Origin: Brachypodium distachyon
Lineage: Eukaryota > Streptophyta > Magnoliopsida > Poales > Poaceae
NCBI RefSeq assembly: GCF_000005505.3
Contig: NC_016131.3
Span: 1,674,001 to 1,738,000, forward strand
Length of the DNA: 64,000 nucleotides
Direction: 5' to 3'
Shown: positions 1-11,080 of the stretch, in pieces
How positions within the stretch are numbered: the stretch's first letter is position 1
Layout of the letters: each line of letters opens with the position of its first letter
Notes under the pieces: model-generated
Database searches by the model: none
Told to the model about the DNA's origin: nothing
What the model saw: only the letters and a program-made list of their open reading frames with translations
Translations under genes and position numbers: made by a program

Positions 1-2787
1 TGATATACTCCAAATCATCTCCAGTGATGAGCATGTCGTCCACATAAAGCAAGAGTAGCGTGTGTCCATGCTCGGAGGTATGAGTGAATAATGCCGGATC
101 ATGGTCGCTAGGAGAGAATCCAGCAGCACAAACAACTGAATTGAACCGCTCAAACCAGGCCCTGGGAGCTTGCTTGAGACCAAAAGAGCACATCGGAGGC
201 AACAAACATGGTCAGCAGGAGCATCAATGCCGGGCGGTGGTTTCATGTAAACTTCTTCATGTAAATCACCATGAAGAAAAGCATTCTTCACATCCATCTG
301 GGAGATAGTCCAGGAACGTGCTGCCGACACAGCTATCAAAGTCCGAATAGTTGTCATATGAGCAACGGGAGCAAAAGTTTCATCATAATCACGGCCAAAT
401 GCCTGCTGAAAACCACGAGCAACAAGACGAGCCGTGTAGCGTGCTACCGAGCCATGAGAGTTGGTTTTGATCTTAAACACCCATTTGCATGTAATAGGAA
501 CGACTCGAGCTAGTAGAGGAACAAGATCCCAAGTGCCATTACGTTCCAATGCTGCAAGCTCTTCTGACATAGATTCCTGCCACTCAGGAATACTCGCGGC
601 CTCCTCATAAGTACTAGGTTCACATACAACTCCAGCAATAGAACGATATCTCTCAGGAAGAGATAAATTACCACGATCACGAAGGCGGTACCTAGAAGGC
701 GAGGCAGGTTGCTGATCGTCATGAGGAGCATCGGTGGTACTGGCCGGTACATTGGAAGGAGAAGAAGTGGAAGGCTGATCCTGAGTGGAAACACGAGGTC
801 GACGACTATAGTGGTAAGGAAAAGGGGATATGTCAACAACTGAAGGAGTAGGTAAAGATGTATCAAGTGATGCAGGAGGAACAAAAGAAGGTATTGGAAT
901 GTCAGTGGAAGAATCAGAAGACGGAATAGGAGGGAGATAGAGGAAAGAAATTGAATCTGGAGGTGACGGAGACTTAGGAGTGGAAGAAGAGTAGAAATAG
1001 GGTTGGTCCTCCACAAAGGTGACATCTCGAGACATGCGAATACGACGGGCAGATGGATCATAGCAACGATATCCTTTATGCTCAAGTCTATACCCAAGGA
1101 AAACACACTCAACCGACTGGGCGGTTAACTTGGTTCGCTCTCGAGGTGCCAACAGAACATAACAAGTACAACCAAAAACCCGAAGATGGTCATACTCAGG
1201 AGGAGAGCCAAACAAGATCTCTCCGGGCCATTTTCCCTCAAGGCGAGAAGATTGCTGGATATTAATGAGATAAACAGCGGTTGAGACTGCCTCAGCCCAA
1301 AAGTGAGAAGGAACAAACGAGACAATCAAAAGAGTGCGGACAGTCTCAATGATGTGACGATGTTTACGCTCAGCAACACCATTTTGAAGGTGAGCACCAG
1401 GACACGAAAGTTGAGGGAGAGTGCCCTCTGAAGAAAGGAACTGGCAAAAAATGGCCGACATATATTCCCCCCCTCCCCCCCGAATCAGAACGAAAAATTC
1501 GAATAGCAGCATTAAATTGAGTGTGGACCATACAAGCAAAAGACCGGTATATAGACAACAATTGAGAGCGGTGTTTCATAAAGTAGATCCATGTATATCG
1601 AGAGTGATCATCAACAAATATAACATAGTACTTATGACCACCCTTAGAGGCAAAAGGAGCAGGACCCCAAACATCAGAGTGTATAAGATCAAAAGGGGAA
1701 CTAGAGATGGAAATACTAGTAGGGTACGGAAGTTGGATCTGCTTGCCAAGCTTACAACCCTTACAATCAAAACTAGGATCAAGAGACACATGACCTAGGA
1801 CTCCCTCATGGACTAAGGTAGATAGGCGGGAACCACACAAATGTCCCAAACAATGATGCCACAAAGGAAACATAGCAGAGGATGCAGATCCCAAAGCTAA
1901 GGCTGAATCTGAAGTAGTGTCAGGGCAAAAGGATGACGACGGTAGACTCAAGTGATCAAGAACATAGAGTCTAGGAGAACGTCTACGCCGATGGCCACTG
2001 AGTCCAGGAGAACGTCTACGGCGATGGCCAGTACCAACGAGTGCTCGGGTTTGACGATCCTGGACAAAGCAAGAAGAATCATCAAAACCAACAAAACAAT
2101 TCATGTCGGTAAGTTGACCAACACAAATGAGATTCATAGACAGCTTGGGCACAAGAGACACATCAGGAATAGTAAACTGAGAAGTGGAAAGAATGCCATG
2201 ATGAGTAACCGAACAAGAAGTGCCATCAGCTGTTTGTACACAAGTACCATCTGTAACTGACTGACATGAGGCAAGTTGAGAGGCATCGGAAGTCATGTGA
2301 AAAGAAGCTCCTGAGTAGTACCCAGGAAGGAGAAGTACCTAGAGCAGGAGTAGACGCTGCTGAACCATCGGACAATTGATGGCTCATCTCAGGCTGAACA
2401 GTCATGACTGAAGCTGCAGACGCTGAAGGGACATTGGTCGCACGCCGAGGCGCACCCCCCTGAGAAGCACCACGCCTGGCCCTTAGCTCGGCCAGCAACT
2501 CCGGGCGTAACTTGAAACATCTCTGAACACGGTGGCCAGGCCTCTTGCAGTGAGAGCAAATAATCTCACTAAAAGAGGGGGCAGCAGCAACTCCAAGCTG
2601 AGGAACCACCGAAGAAGCAAGCACATGCGGAAGAGCCACCGAAGATGAGGCAAGTGAGCGAAGGCGGGTCTCCTCAGCAAGCAAAGATGAGAGAGCCACT
2701 GCCATGTTTGGGAGCTTGGTTCGGCTAAGAAGCTGACCTCTTATTTGCTCAAAATCTGGCCTAAGTCGCATCACAAAATCAAACATC
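1..2787 (-). mobile_element. Truncated Ty1/Copia retrotransposon, gag to reverse transcriptase
   Basis: Read on the minus strand, the element runs gag, protease/pre-integrase, integrase, reverse transcriptase, which is the Copia order. The gag part (2786-2226) ends in a CCHC knuckle, CSHCKRPGHRVQRC. The next segment (about 2296-1400) has the GAG-pre-integrase HHCC-type zinc region (WHHCLGHL, then CKGCKLGK) and the integrase core (HSDVWGP, VDDHSRY, RSDSGG). The RT part (about 640-1) reads [25 protein letters not shown] and, at the very edge, YVDDM of the catalytic centre. The frame changes several times, first near 1470-1485 in a C-rich tract, so it cannot encode a full polyprotein. The gag amino end and the LTR are absent at the 2.79-kb side; the RNase H end and other LTR lie beyond position 1 or are lost. 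It is a dead relic. Confidence 0.93.
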
Positions 2788-3657
2788 TGAATTATAATTT
2801 TGATTCATAAACTTAATCACCAAGATAGATTTCATTGACCTGTCTATTCATGATCCTTGCCACTTCACATCTGAATTATAATTCTGAAGGAACAATTTAC
2901 GAATGCATAAAAATCAACCCAATAATAAGAAACCATACAAAACTTGCATAAATTTTATCATAGAAGCTGACTGACTGATTCATGTCCATTGTCCAGCTAG
3001 CCAATGATTGATTAGTGCAAGGGAATAAGCCTTCACCTTACTACTCTTGCCCTGCTCCTATAATGCATTATAACCTTTTATTTTCTTTACCTAGAACTGA
3101 ATCACCCCCAGTGCTATCTAGAGAAGCTTCCATGTGATAGCAATATGAAATTACTTGGTGCAGCACCAAAGAGGCTGCTGCACAAGATCTATTGCACAAA
3201 TCAATTTAACTGCCAGCGACATGATTGAGTGAAGTACGCATATTAATGGATCAGTAATTTTGTCTTTTTCTCATGGTAGATATCAAGGAGTACCTGTTCT
3301 GCCACCATTGTACTGAGTTGAGTACCGTTTGTCTGAAGAATTTGTAAAGGTCAAGTGCCTGATATCCATTTGTCTGAAGAATTTGACACACAGGAGGCAT
3401 ATCTCTCAAGTGCCTAATATCTCAATGATAACATGTGTATGTCCAGATCCTTTGGATGTGCTAGCATACTTTTTCTCGGAATCACCACGAAAGTTTGTCG
3501 TACACTGCAATGAGAGCTTGACACTGTGTGTGTCCCAGAATCAGTTGATACTCCATTGATGGAACCTACTGGTCACAGCAATAGCAAATAAGATTACATT
3601 GCCAGAATTAAAATTCAAGAATAATCAGAATGGTTGAAACATGTGATACTCAGATAC
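2788..3657. other. AT-rich spacer with two small local duplications
   Basis: I see no gene here. A stretch beginning 'catctgaattataatt' occurs at about 2784 and again near 2867, right at the truncated end of the Copia element. A second duplication is in 3328-3420: 'tttgtctgaagaatttg' at 3328 and 3369, and 'tcaagtgcct' followed by 'gatatc' or 'aatatc' at 3351 and 3404. The open stretch at 3329-3559 is built on these repeats and has no recognisable protein signature. Confidence 0.5.
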
Positions 3658-3807
3658 CTTTTATCAAACCATCCTTGGCAGATTTGACGAAAGATTCCCA
3701 GAAAACCCCACAAATCTCACAATATACCATAGTTTCATGATCGTCAAATGTGCACGTGGAGCACTTCGAAAGAACAGACACTTTATTTGATGACTTCTTC
3801 AATGACT
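3658..3807 (-). pseudogene. Orphan exon resembling the RanBP2-type zinc finger of HBS1-like proteins
   Basis: The minus strand carries one 150-bp exon-like block with a plausible acceptor (tttgtag, just above 3807) and donor (AAAAG/gtatc, below 3658). It encodes a C-x2-C-x10-C-x2-C finger, CSTCTFDDHETMVYCEICG, followed by VFWESFVKSAKDG. From memory this is the pattern of the zinc finger near the N-terminus of plant HBS1-like (eRF3/EF-1-alpha-like) translation factors. No GTPase exons follow and no start exon precedes it. It sits 91 bp outside the 3' end of the candidate Helitron. I read it as a captured or stranded gene fragment; an exon of a long-intron gene is less likely because the Copia relic begins within 0.9 kb downstream. 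Confidence 0.5.
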
Positions 3808-4210
3808 CTACAAAAGAGTGGCAACGTAATGTAATAGTATAAGATACCAAGGTGACAAACTGAAGGCAGATAAACTAATAAACAGAATTAACAAATTAAT
3901 AGTTAAGTGCCCGTGCGTTGCTACAGAACGACAAAAAGATGGCACCACTTAAAAAAAATTGTCTGACACTTCTATAAATGAATGACATACAACACTATAT
4001 ACATTGTTTAAGAAGAGGGCATATCATTGACATGCATAATTGAAAGTACACCGGTTATTAAAAAAGGAAGAGAGTGTGATCAACCACTCTAAAGACTGTA
4101 ACCATAAATACTTCTATGCTTTGATATGTCAGGAAAAATCATCTTAAGTGCATCAGTATAATTAAGGAGTAATAGAAAAATCTGTTAAAAAGTACAAATA
4201 ATAAATACAA

Positions 4211-4260
4211 ATTCGTTGATAGATGGCATGATTGCTCAACAAAAAAAGAGAGCATTTGCC
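4211..4260. repeat. 50-bp direct repeat, copy 1
   Basis: This segment starts 'attcgttgatagatgg' and matches 5116-5165 with a single mismatch (c/a in 'ggcatg'/'ggaatg'). The copies lie 905 bp apart in the same orientation, flanking the CAMTA fragment within the candidate Helitron. They point to an internal duplication or template switch. Confidence 0.85.
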
Positions 4261-4959
4261 AAACTCGCTGCATTTTTCTTCCGGGAACTACTTTTTGCAA
4301 AGCTGACAGGTCGGTCAGCTGACAATAATTTGAGCACGAATCCTATGATTCAGAAAATGGCTGCCCAAATGACGACTCTTACAAATGCTACAACAAAGAA
4401 CAAAGTGAAAAAAGGGTTCTAAGAAACTCCTCAGCTCTTGCAGACAGCAATTATAACCCTTTATCTTGTGCAGTAGGACATTTTTCAGTGTAGGCAAACC
4501 ATGTTCTGCAGCATACTCTTGACTTTGCGGCTTTTCTTCTCTCTGAGATGTTAGCACAATTAGCATCCATATAAGTGAAAAGAAACAGAAAAGGATACGC
4601 ACAATCCTATCATACAAGCAAAAGATAGGTAGGTTTAATATGGAAATTTGTTTAAAAAAAATGCAAACTCTGGAGCCTGGATCATCTATGCTAGCCAAAA
4701 GATGAACATGTGTAATCTTGAAAAGGGAATATTAAAAATGCTCTCATTAGACTGGAATGCATGCCCCAAAATGTAGCTAATTATATACAGTTATAAACAT
4801 TTAGTAATAAACTTGGGAGTAGATCTGACAGCCAAAGAGGATCCTTGGGGCTCCTCAATTCCAAAAGCCTGCTTTGGTTTGTCAATCTCCAAATCTGCTC
4901 AACTGGGATGAACTCAATAATGTGAAATGCCGCGTCGAAGACAGCCAACTCCCTCAATT

Positions 4960-5074
4960 TTTGGTGGCTCGTGGCTGATCAGGAGGCACTCATGATTCAG
5001 CAAGATAGAGTAGACTTCTGAAGGCTTTAACCATCTGCTCCTTGCTTCTTTGAGAAGCATGTTGATATCAGAAC
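4960..5074 (-). pseudogene. CAMTA transcription factor fragment (start of CG-1 domain)
   Basis: On the minus strand a normal acceptor (ggttgtag) at 5075-5076 is followed by an exon beginning SDINMLLKEARSRWLKPSEV and continuing YSILLNHECLLISHEPPK. This is the amino end of the CG-1 DNA-binding domain of calmodulin-binding transcription activators. The match stops abruptly after EPPK near 4960, where CAMTAs continue with a glycine/leucine-rich turn; here the frame reads unrelated residues to a stop at about 4914. Neither the rest of CG-1 nor the TIG, ankyrin or IQ parts follow. It is a broken fragment, most likely captured by the surrounding Helitron-like element. Confidence 0.75.
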
Positions 5075-5115
5075 CTACAACCAGAGAAAGAACTAAATTA
5101 GTAGATACAATATTA

Positions 5116-5165
5116 ATTCGTTGATAGATGGAATGATTGCTCAACAAAAAAAGAGAGCATTTGCC
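5116..5165. repeat. 50-bp direct repeat, copy 2
   Basis: Second copy of the segment at 4211-4260 (49 of 50 bases identical). It lies about 40 bp upstream of the CAMTA fragment on the minus strand. Confidence 0.85.
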
Positions 5166-5699
5166 AAAAAAAGAGTCTTCATAATAAGGGAAATTTTTGT
5201 AACCCCACTGATGTCATAAAAGGGAATTGATCACTGATTTCATTAATGAAACCATAGGGTTATAAAAACAGTGAACAAAGAATCAGCAGCTATTGGGGAT
5301 AATTGATAAGAAAGTGATCATTAACTTCCCGAAGTTAAACACTACAAGCTACACAAATTGCTATTTATAGGCTGACTGTACTGACCAACTGTTCTAAGTT
5401 CTTGGAGCAGTATTACTTAAAACTCGTAGCATCACACTGATATGCTCCAAAGTTATAGCAACAACCGATCATGCCAGCACTTACACTCAGGAGTTACGTA
5501 TCATAAAGTTCAAACCTCTTGTGAAATAAACTTGCAGGACTGAAGTATGTGACTGAACAAAACCAAGCAAAAGTTTCAGACTGCAACAAGGAATTGATCA
5601 AATTAATCCTTACCCACAACAAATGCAGTATCAATGGCATCTTGGTCTCAAACAAAACGTACAAGCATTGGACCTCTAAAAATCTATTGATCTGAAACA
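5166..5699. other. AT-rich spacer within the Helitron candidate
   Basis: No protein family is recognisable on either strand. The open stretches are short, leucine- and phenylalanine-rich and without domain signatures. Confidence 0.4.
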
Positions 5700-6535
5700 A
5701 AATGTACAAGCATGTACACTCGAGAGCAGTTGTTCTGGTGTCCGCGAATTTTATTGCCGCGATATCCCATTGGATGTGGTCGAAGAAGCCCTACCTCAGC
5801 CTGGGCCGAAGCCTGCGCCCTGCCACCGCGTGTCTGTGAAGAGGAAGAACTCCATTGCGTCCGTGTCAGGACGAGAGATCCATTGGGGAGGGCCGCATGG
5901 CACGGAGAGAGATTGAGAGAGCCAGGGGAGGGGGGGGGGTGTGGTGGTAAGGAGTAGGATGCGCTCCAATTAATGGAGGTGGTTTGCACGGGGAGATGGA
6001 GTTGCATTCGAGAGAGATTGGGAACGAAGGAGGGATGGGGGGAACCGCCATTGCCGGCGAGCCAGGGAGACAGCCATGTAGAGATAGGGGATTAGGAGGA
6101 GGATGGCCGGAAAGCACTGACCTGAGCGCCCCCGTCGAATCCTCGATCCAAAGCGGTGGTGGCTGGGGAAGGGGCAGGCGCACGGCGGCGGCGACGGGCA
6201 TGGAGGGAGGAGGCGGCACGTCAGGAGAGGGGAGCAGCTCGGGCAGGCGCCTGCTACTGGACGCTCGCGCGAGGCAGAGAGGCGGGGAAGGAGGGCGCCT
6301 TGTTTCAGCGGGAGCGGCGTGGACGTGGGCGAGCAGCGCCGAGTCGGCAGAGGCTGAAGGCGCCGGCGAGGGACGCAGATGCAGGGGGATGAGGACAGCA
6401 GGCGGCGGCGGCAGCAGCGAGCGACGCGGGGGAGACACGCTAGGGCACGGGGATGGTGGGCTGCTCTCTGTACGATGCGGCTGGGTTTTTCTTTACTACT
6501 TGAGCGACGGACGACGTACGCAGCGCTGACCAAAC
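5700..6535 (-). other. GC-rich block, probably a captured gene 5' end
   Basis: This segment is far more GC-rich than its surroundings and is full of CGG, CCG and GGAGG runs. Overlapping frames on both strands stay open for 550-570 bases (minus 5866-6438, 5970-6533; plus 5984-6529), which reflects composition. The predicted proteins are low-complexity proline/serine or glycine/arginine chains with no known domain. Grass genes typically have such 5' ends, so I infer a captured promoter/5'UTR/first-exon fragment. The donor gene is not recognisable. Confidence 0.45.
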
Positions 6536-6583
6536 TGTCAATTAAGAAGTACTATAACTATAATAACTAGTAACTAGTAAAGA

Positions 6584-7151
6584 TTAAAAATAACGTTCGA
6601 AAAAACAAGGAAAAAGAAGCCGACTCACAGTAGAAGAGAAAAGCTCGGCGGAAGTGAAACCGATCCTACACGGATCCTCCCCTTCCCCCGCGCCGTCGGC
6701 GAGGCGGCTACAACCTCCCCTCCGCGGCTTTGCGGCAGGCGTCACCCACCCCTCACCCCCGGTCGCCGGCGAAAACCACTCCCCTTCGCGCCCTTTGCTG
6801 AGATGTCCTAATCAGGACAGGAATCGGCGATCCGGTGAGAGTTCTGCCTTGTTGCACCGCCCTCCTCCATAAATAAAGGCAGCGTCCATTGATTTTCTTG
6901 TGTAATCGAGAGAGAAAAGAGCTGTTTATTTTATTAGGGAAATTTGTCTCTTGAGAAGTGGAAATTAGGATTTGAGTCCTCCAGTTGTTGCGCCGGCCAC
7001 GTATAGAGAAGAAGGAGCAGGATTTCAGTTCAACGATCCATCGAATAAGGTGTGGTCGGTCTCTGATATGTTGGAGAATTGTTGTTTCCTCTTCTGTTCA
7101 TGTCGCTGTGTTCATTTTGTTAGGCTTATTTTGTTGCTGTGAATAAATGTG
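6584..7151 (+). other. Leader/promoter region of the F-box pseudogene
   Basis: A proline/serine-rich open stretch at 6654-6872 and the AT-rich tract to 7151 precede the F-box frame in the position of a 5' untranslated region. The ATG at 7147 is followed at once by TGA in its own frame. I see no clear TATA box. Confidence 0.35.
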
Positions 7152-8659
7152 ATGCAGAAATCCGCAGCTGCTTTGGACGGAGCCGGAGGAGACAGGCTTA
7201 GCAAGCTGCCTGATGACGTTCTACTCAACATCCTGGAGAGGGTGGACACGCTGGATGCCTTAAGAACCTGCATCCTCTCAAAACGAATGCTAAAGCTCCC
7301 CACCATGCTCTCGCGGTTTGACATCAACGTTGGTAACCTTTTGCAACACCATGACGTCGCGTCCCATGGCTTCAAAGTTGGTCATGTTATTCAGTACAAC
7401 AATGCTGTTGCTGGTGTCACAGAGAAGATCCTGAGTGCAAGGAATCTAGAGATCCCCATCCGCAAGATAAGGCTCAGATTCTACGTGGGGCGTGATGGAT
7501 GTCTCTCCATTAGCAAAGCTTTTGCGGGCACCATGAAAACTCAGAGGGTTGAACACGCTGAGTTTGTACTCATCACCGACAGGTCTTGTCAAAAGTGCAC
7601 TCACAACGATCTCCTCTGCTATGCGCAGCAGTTCAATAATTGTCTTGGTGATTATCCAGCTGCATTTGCTGGCCTCACTCACCTCTGGCTGCGAGGTATG
7701 AGGTTTGGTGAATTGGACATGCCCAACATCCTTAGCACCTGCAAGCGGTTGGTATCTCTGCGTTTGTCCTGCTGTGATGCAGGGGTCCGTTCAGTGCTGC
7801 ACATAGAGCATGCTGAAGAAATTTGGGGCAGTCCAGCTCAACGGCCTACCAAAACTCCAACATGAGAACTTTGTGGGCTGGTGTTACCCAGACCCCCTGA
7901 ATTTTGGTCCGGTCCCGCAACTTTCAAAGCTGCGTCTTGAACAAATGGGTATTAGTTGGACTAAGAATCTCCAGTTAATGTCCCCTGGATAAGCGACCTG
8001 CATTTGGATTTTTTAAGTGAAAAGGTACTCACTCTAGCCAGTCCTACTCTTTGATGCTTATGATAATAATACTGCAAGTTTTTTCTAGCGCTTGATGGTG
8101 TAACTTATTTGCAACTTACACTCGATTATTAATTTGCTTTTTTTTTTGGCCAAATTTGGGTTCTACCAGAAAGCCCGAAATTGCTTGCCCCTGTGCTTGG
8201 CAAACTACAGGTCGTGAATCTGGATAATCTTCTTGAAGGATGTGATATCGCTTGGACCATGTTCATTCTTGAAGCTGCACCCTCCCTAAGGGAGCTCTGC
8301 ATCACGGTGTGGGATCATTGGTGCAAAATTGTGAAAGACAAGGAGCTTCGAAGGAAAAATGGTTACTGTGAGAAAGCAAACGTGGAGTGGCAACCATCTG
8401 CTTTTAATTTGAAGCACAAGAATCTGGTTAAGCTTACCATCTACGGTTTCCAACCTGATGAAATTTTTGTGCAATACGTGAGGCGCATTTTGAAAGTTGT
8501 GGTGAACATGAGGGAGGTATCTCTGCACGACAGGAAGGTGTGTGAGCGCTGTGTGGATTTGGATATCCGAAGACCGTCGAGGAGAAGGATATGTTGAAGA
8601 TGGAAATGGTCAAGGAGTTCAGGATAGCTTCCCCTGCGGTGATCCACTTCAGGTCCTAA
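7152..8659 (+). pseudogene. F-box/LRR (FBD-like) protein pseudogene
   Basis: F-box proteins bring substrates to SCF ubiquitin ligases. The first frame opens at ATG 7152 and has the F-box (DRLSKLPDDVLLNILERV, then LRTCILSKRM), followed by a grass-type leucine-rich repeat region (LTHLWLRGMRFGELDMPNIL). The frame breaks near 7815: homology continues in another frame as AVQLNGLPKLQ and breaks again near 7977, where VPWISDLHLDF reads in a third frame. An intron with normal sites (AAG/gtactc near 8026; ttctaccag near 8168) leads to a second exon with LLAPVLGKLQVVNLDNL and NMREVSLHDRKVCERC. A further shift near 8565 moves the carboxyl end (EEKDMLKMEMVKEF, then IHFRS) out of frame; its stop is at 8657-8659. 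At least three frameshifts make it non-functional, although its splice sites are preserved. The family is large and fast-turning in grasses. Confidence 0.88.
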
Positions 8660-10755
8660 TAATTGAGAATGAGATGCATGTCATGCATGGTGATCAGTTA
8701 TCTGTATGCTCTGGAGCGTAAATCATTCATGGCATCAGCATGATCTGTCCTGTCATATAACTGGAAGGAGTTCCCGAACTACATAGTTCAGTATTAATTT
8801 GTTTCATCTGTACTTCTATTTTTCCTTGAATTGGAGCTTGTACTATTTCCCTGTGGAGAAAATAGTTATTAGTATCCGTTCCGAATATTCTGATATCCGT
8901 GATGCTCCCCTTTGGGATAACAGTTTTTTTGAAGAAATCGATCTGTTTCACCTTTTTACTGGTTGTACCTTGTAAACCAAATGGCTGTTCACTTTGGTAT
9001 TCTACTTTTGCTATATATACTATAACCTCCAACCCCTAATGCCAAAGGATTTTGCAGCCTCTCCATGCTTGTGCAGTTTCTGTCTTCATGACCACGCCCT
9101 TTGTCAGAGATGGTGGCCTCTCTTAGCAGTGCGCCCGTACAGATAGCGGCTCCTAGGAAATTCTGGCAGGCAGCCAGAAGTCTTTAGAGACTTCGGAATC
9201 TTCCTCTGGCACGTTTGCTGGGGGATTTTGATTTGGCATGGTCTCCTCTCCATTGGGGGCAGTGATGGTCTGCTTTCTGCTTGGCTGCTCCAATGCTCTA
9301 CTTTGCCGATCGGATCAGGTCAGTTCCACCCTCGCTATGTCCTTGTCTTCTGTGTTTGGTTGTCTCGAGCGCCTTGTTGGTGGCCATCGGTTGGAGCTTC
9401 AGGTTAATTGTCTCAGTGGCGAATCCTTATTGTCATTGCAGACATACTTTAGATGAATCAATAATTTTTGCAAAGGCTTTGCGCATGTGGAGAAGCGGTA
9501 AGTTTTTGTTAGTCAAACAAAATCAATTATGGTGTTTCTCCTTTGTTTGACAGAGAGCATAGGCTCTTGCTCACGAGAAAGAGAACCCATCACCAAATTT
9601 TGTTGTACCTTCGCTTATCACGAGGGCAAGCAAATAATCACTAGCTTATTTCAATTGCCTGATTCTTTTGAGAAATAAAATAGCATAGTATTTGTAAAGA
9701 GTTGGTCAGAAATTTCAGTGTGTAACATTCCGTCCTTCTGCTGGCCAAATCCCAAACTACTGCTGAGTGTGGACTCAAAAGTCTTTATATTTCGCATGTC
9801 TCTGATAAGATTTTCGATATAAGCCTCATGTGGTATGTTGATCCTGTTGCGGTTTGATATCTGTAGCTCTGTGATGATTTTGTGTGTACTACATTGCCTG
9901 ATCTATTGCCCCTTTGGTTATGATCATATATAGATGCTGCATATTGCTCCTTGTGCAAATGTGCATCATATGCTATTGATGGATGCAAACTACGGAGTAT
10001 CAGACATATTATCTGTTATTGCTGTGCTATGGAGGCTTTGCATGTCCGAGAAATAAATAGCTGGACGCAAGTCGTGACAGTTCGAGTTGAAGCTTCATGT
10101 CTTCTTCTTTCTATTAGTTTGCAACTTGTGTTGCTTTGTAGTTCACCTTTTGAAACCTTTTGATTTGCTACCTTGTACAATGCACAAGTGGTTTCATGAA
10201 AAGGTTCCTAAAGGTGCATCTTCACATATCTGTTTACCAGACTTGTTGATTAGTCTATCAATGTGCACTTATTTGATTTGAAAATAAGGCACCGATTTCC
10301 AATTTTGAAATATGTACCCATTTGTAGCTTCACTTTAGTTAACATGGCCAAAGTCATTTGTATGGATATTTGCAAGGTTAGATGGCAATGCGTTGGTTTC
10401 AGTCCGATGGTCGTAGGCATCACATTAAAACCTATTCCTGCAGTGGCTATTTCATTATCTGTGAATAGGTTGTATTATTTTCTTTCATATACCCTTCATC
10501 GACATATATTCTTACATCCTGTGCATGTAGGTATATCCTGATGGCCTTTTTTCTCTTTCATATGCACTGAATTTGCTCTTGGTGGAGAGAGCAAAATTAT
10601 TATTTCCGGAAAACTGCAAGGAACGTTGTAAGAGGCAAAAAAGAAAAAAGGAAAAAGAGTTCAGGTTTCTGTCCCGAAGGTTAATTTACTTTGCATGATG
10701 CGTAATACAGTTGCTGTAACTGATCGCTGTAGTCAGTTTCGTATTGCATAGTAAC
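8660..10755. other. Intergenic region without a recognisable gene
   Basis: Short open stretches at 9238-9550 and 9951-10541 have no domain, no consistent splice structure and biased leucine/cysteine/phenylalanine composition. The first few hundred bases may be 3' flank of the F-box pseudogene. Confidence 0.4.
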
Positions 10756-10815
10756 TACTCCCTCCATCCATAATAAGTGTCTTTGATTTAATACAATTTT
10801 TTCAAAATACAGAAA
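10756..10815. repeat. Stowaway-like MITE fragment upstream of NAPRT
   Basis: The segment begins 'tactccctccatccataata', the terminal sequence of grass Stowaway-type MITEs. No matching opposite terminus is found before the NAPRT start, so it is a solo or truncated end about 270-325 bp upstream of the ATG. Confidence 0.6.
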
Positions 10816-11080
10816 TGATTTACATAAATATTATCTTCTTCCTGGTTGATCAAAATACAGAAATATCAGTTCTTTGTCAAGAATCAAGATGGATTGTCTT
10901 GGCAAGGTGGGCCTCAACGGTCCAGTTAGTCACAGAAAGCCCACGGACGCCCGCACGGCCTTGTCCATTTTCCTCCTCACACACACAGACGCAAGTGGCC
11001 ATTGTCGGCTGCTCGCGATTCCCTGTCGCCTCGTCCACCCACCTCCCCAATTCTCTCCGGCCAGCTCCCCGGAGAAAAGG

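Larger units (their letters stand above)
3899..6583 (-). mobile_element. Candidate non-autonomous Helitron carrying gene fragments
   Basis: On the minus strand the element would begin at 6583 with TCTTTACTAG, preceded by A (6584), and end at 3899 with 'gcaacgcacgggcacttaac' followed by TAT and then T (3898). Grass Helitrons start TCT-TA-TA-like, end in a conserved GCAACGCACGGGCA block followed by CTRR, and insert between A and T. Here both ends, their orientation and the A/T insertion site fit, except that the final CTRR reads CTAT. The usual 3' hairpin arm (cccgt) is also eroded. No Rep/helicase is encoded in the 2.7 kb. Inside are a CAMTA CG-1 fragment (4960-5074), a duplicated 50-bp segment and a GC-rich block resembling the 5' end of another gene. 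The ends are seen in the sequence; the class assignment is inference from family knowledge. Confidence 0.55.

Noticed and set aside
3329..3559. Open frame of 76 codons on the plus strand
   Set aside because: It is built on two local sequence duplications and shows no domain or splice context.
5866..6533. Long overlapping frames on both strands in a GC-rich block
   Set aside because: GC-rich sequence keeps many frames open; the products are low-complexity proline/serine or glycine/arginine chains.
9238..9550. Possible small gene after the F-box pseudogene
   Set aside because: No conserved motif, no start context, and two overlapping frames of equal quality.
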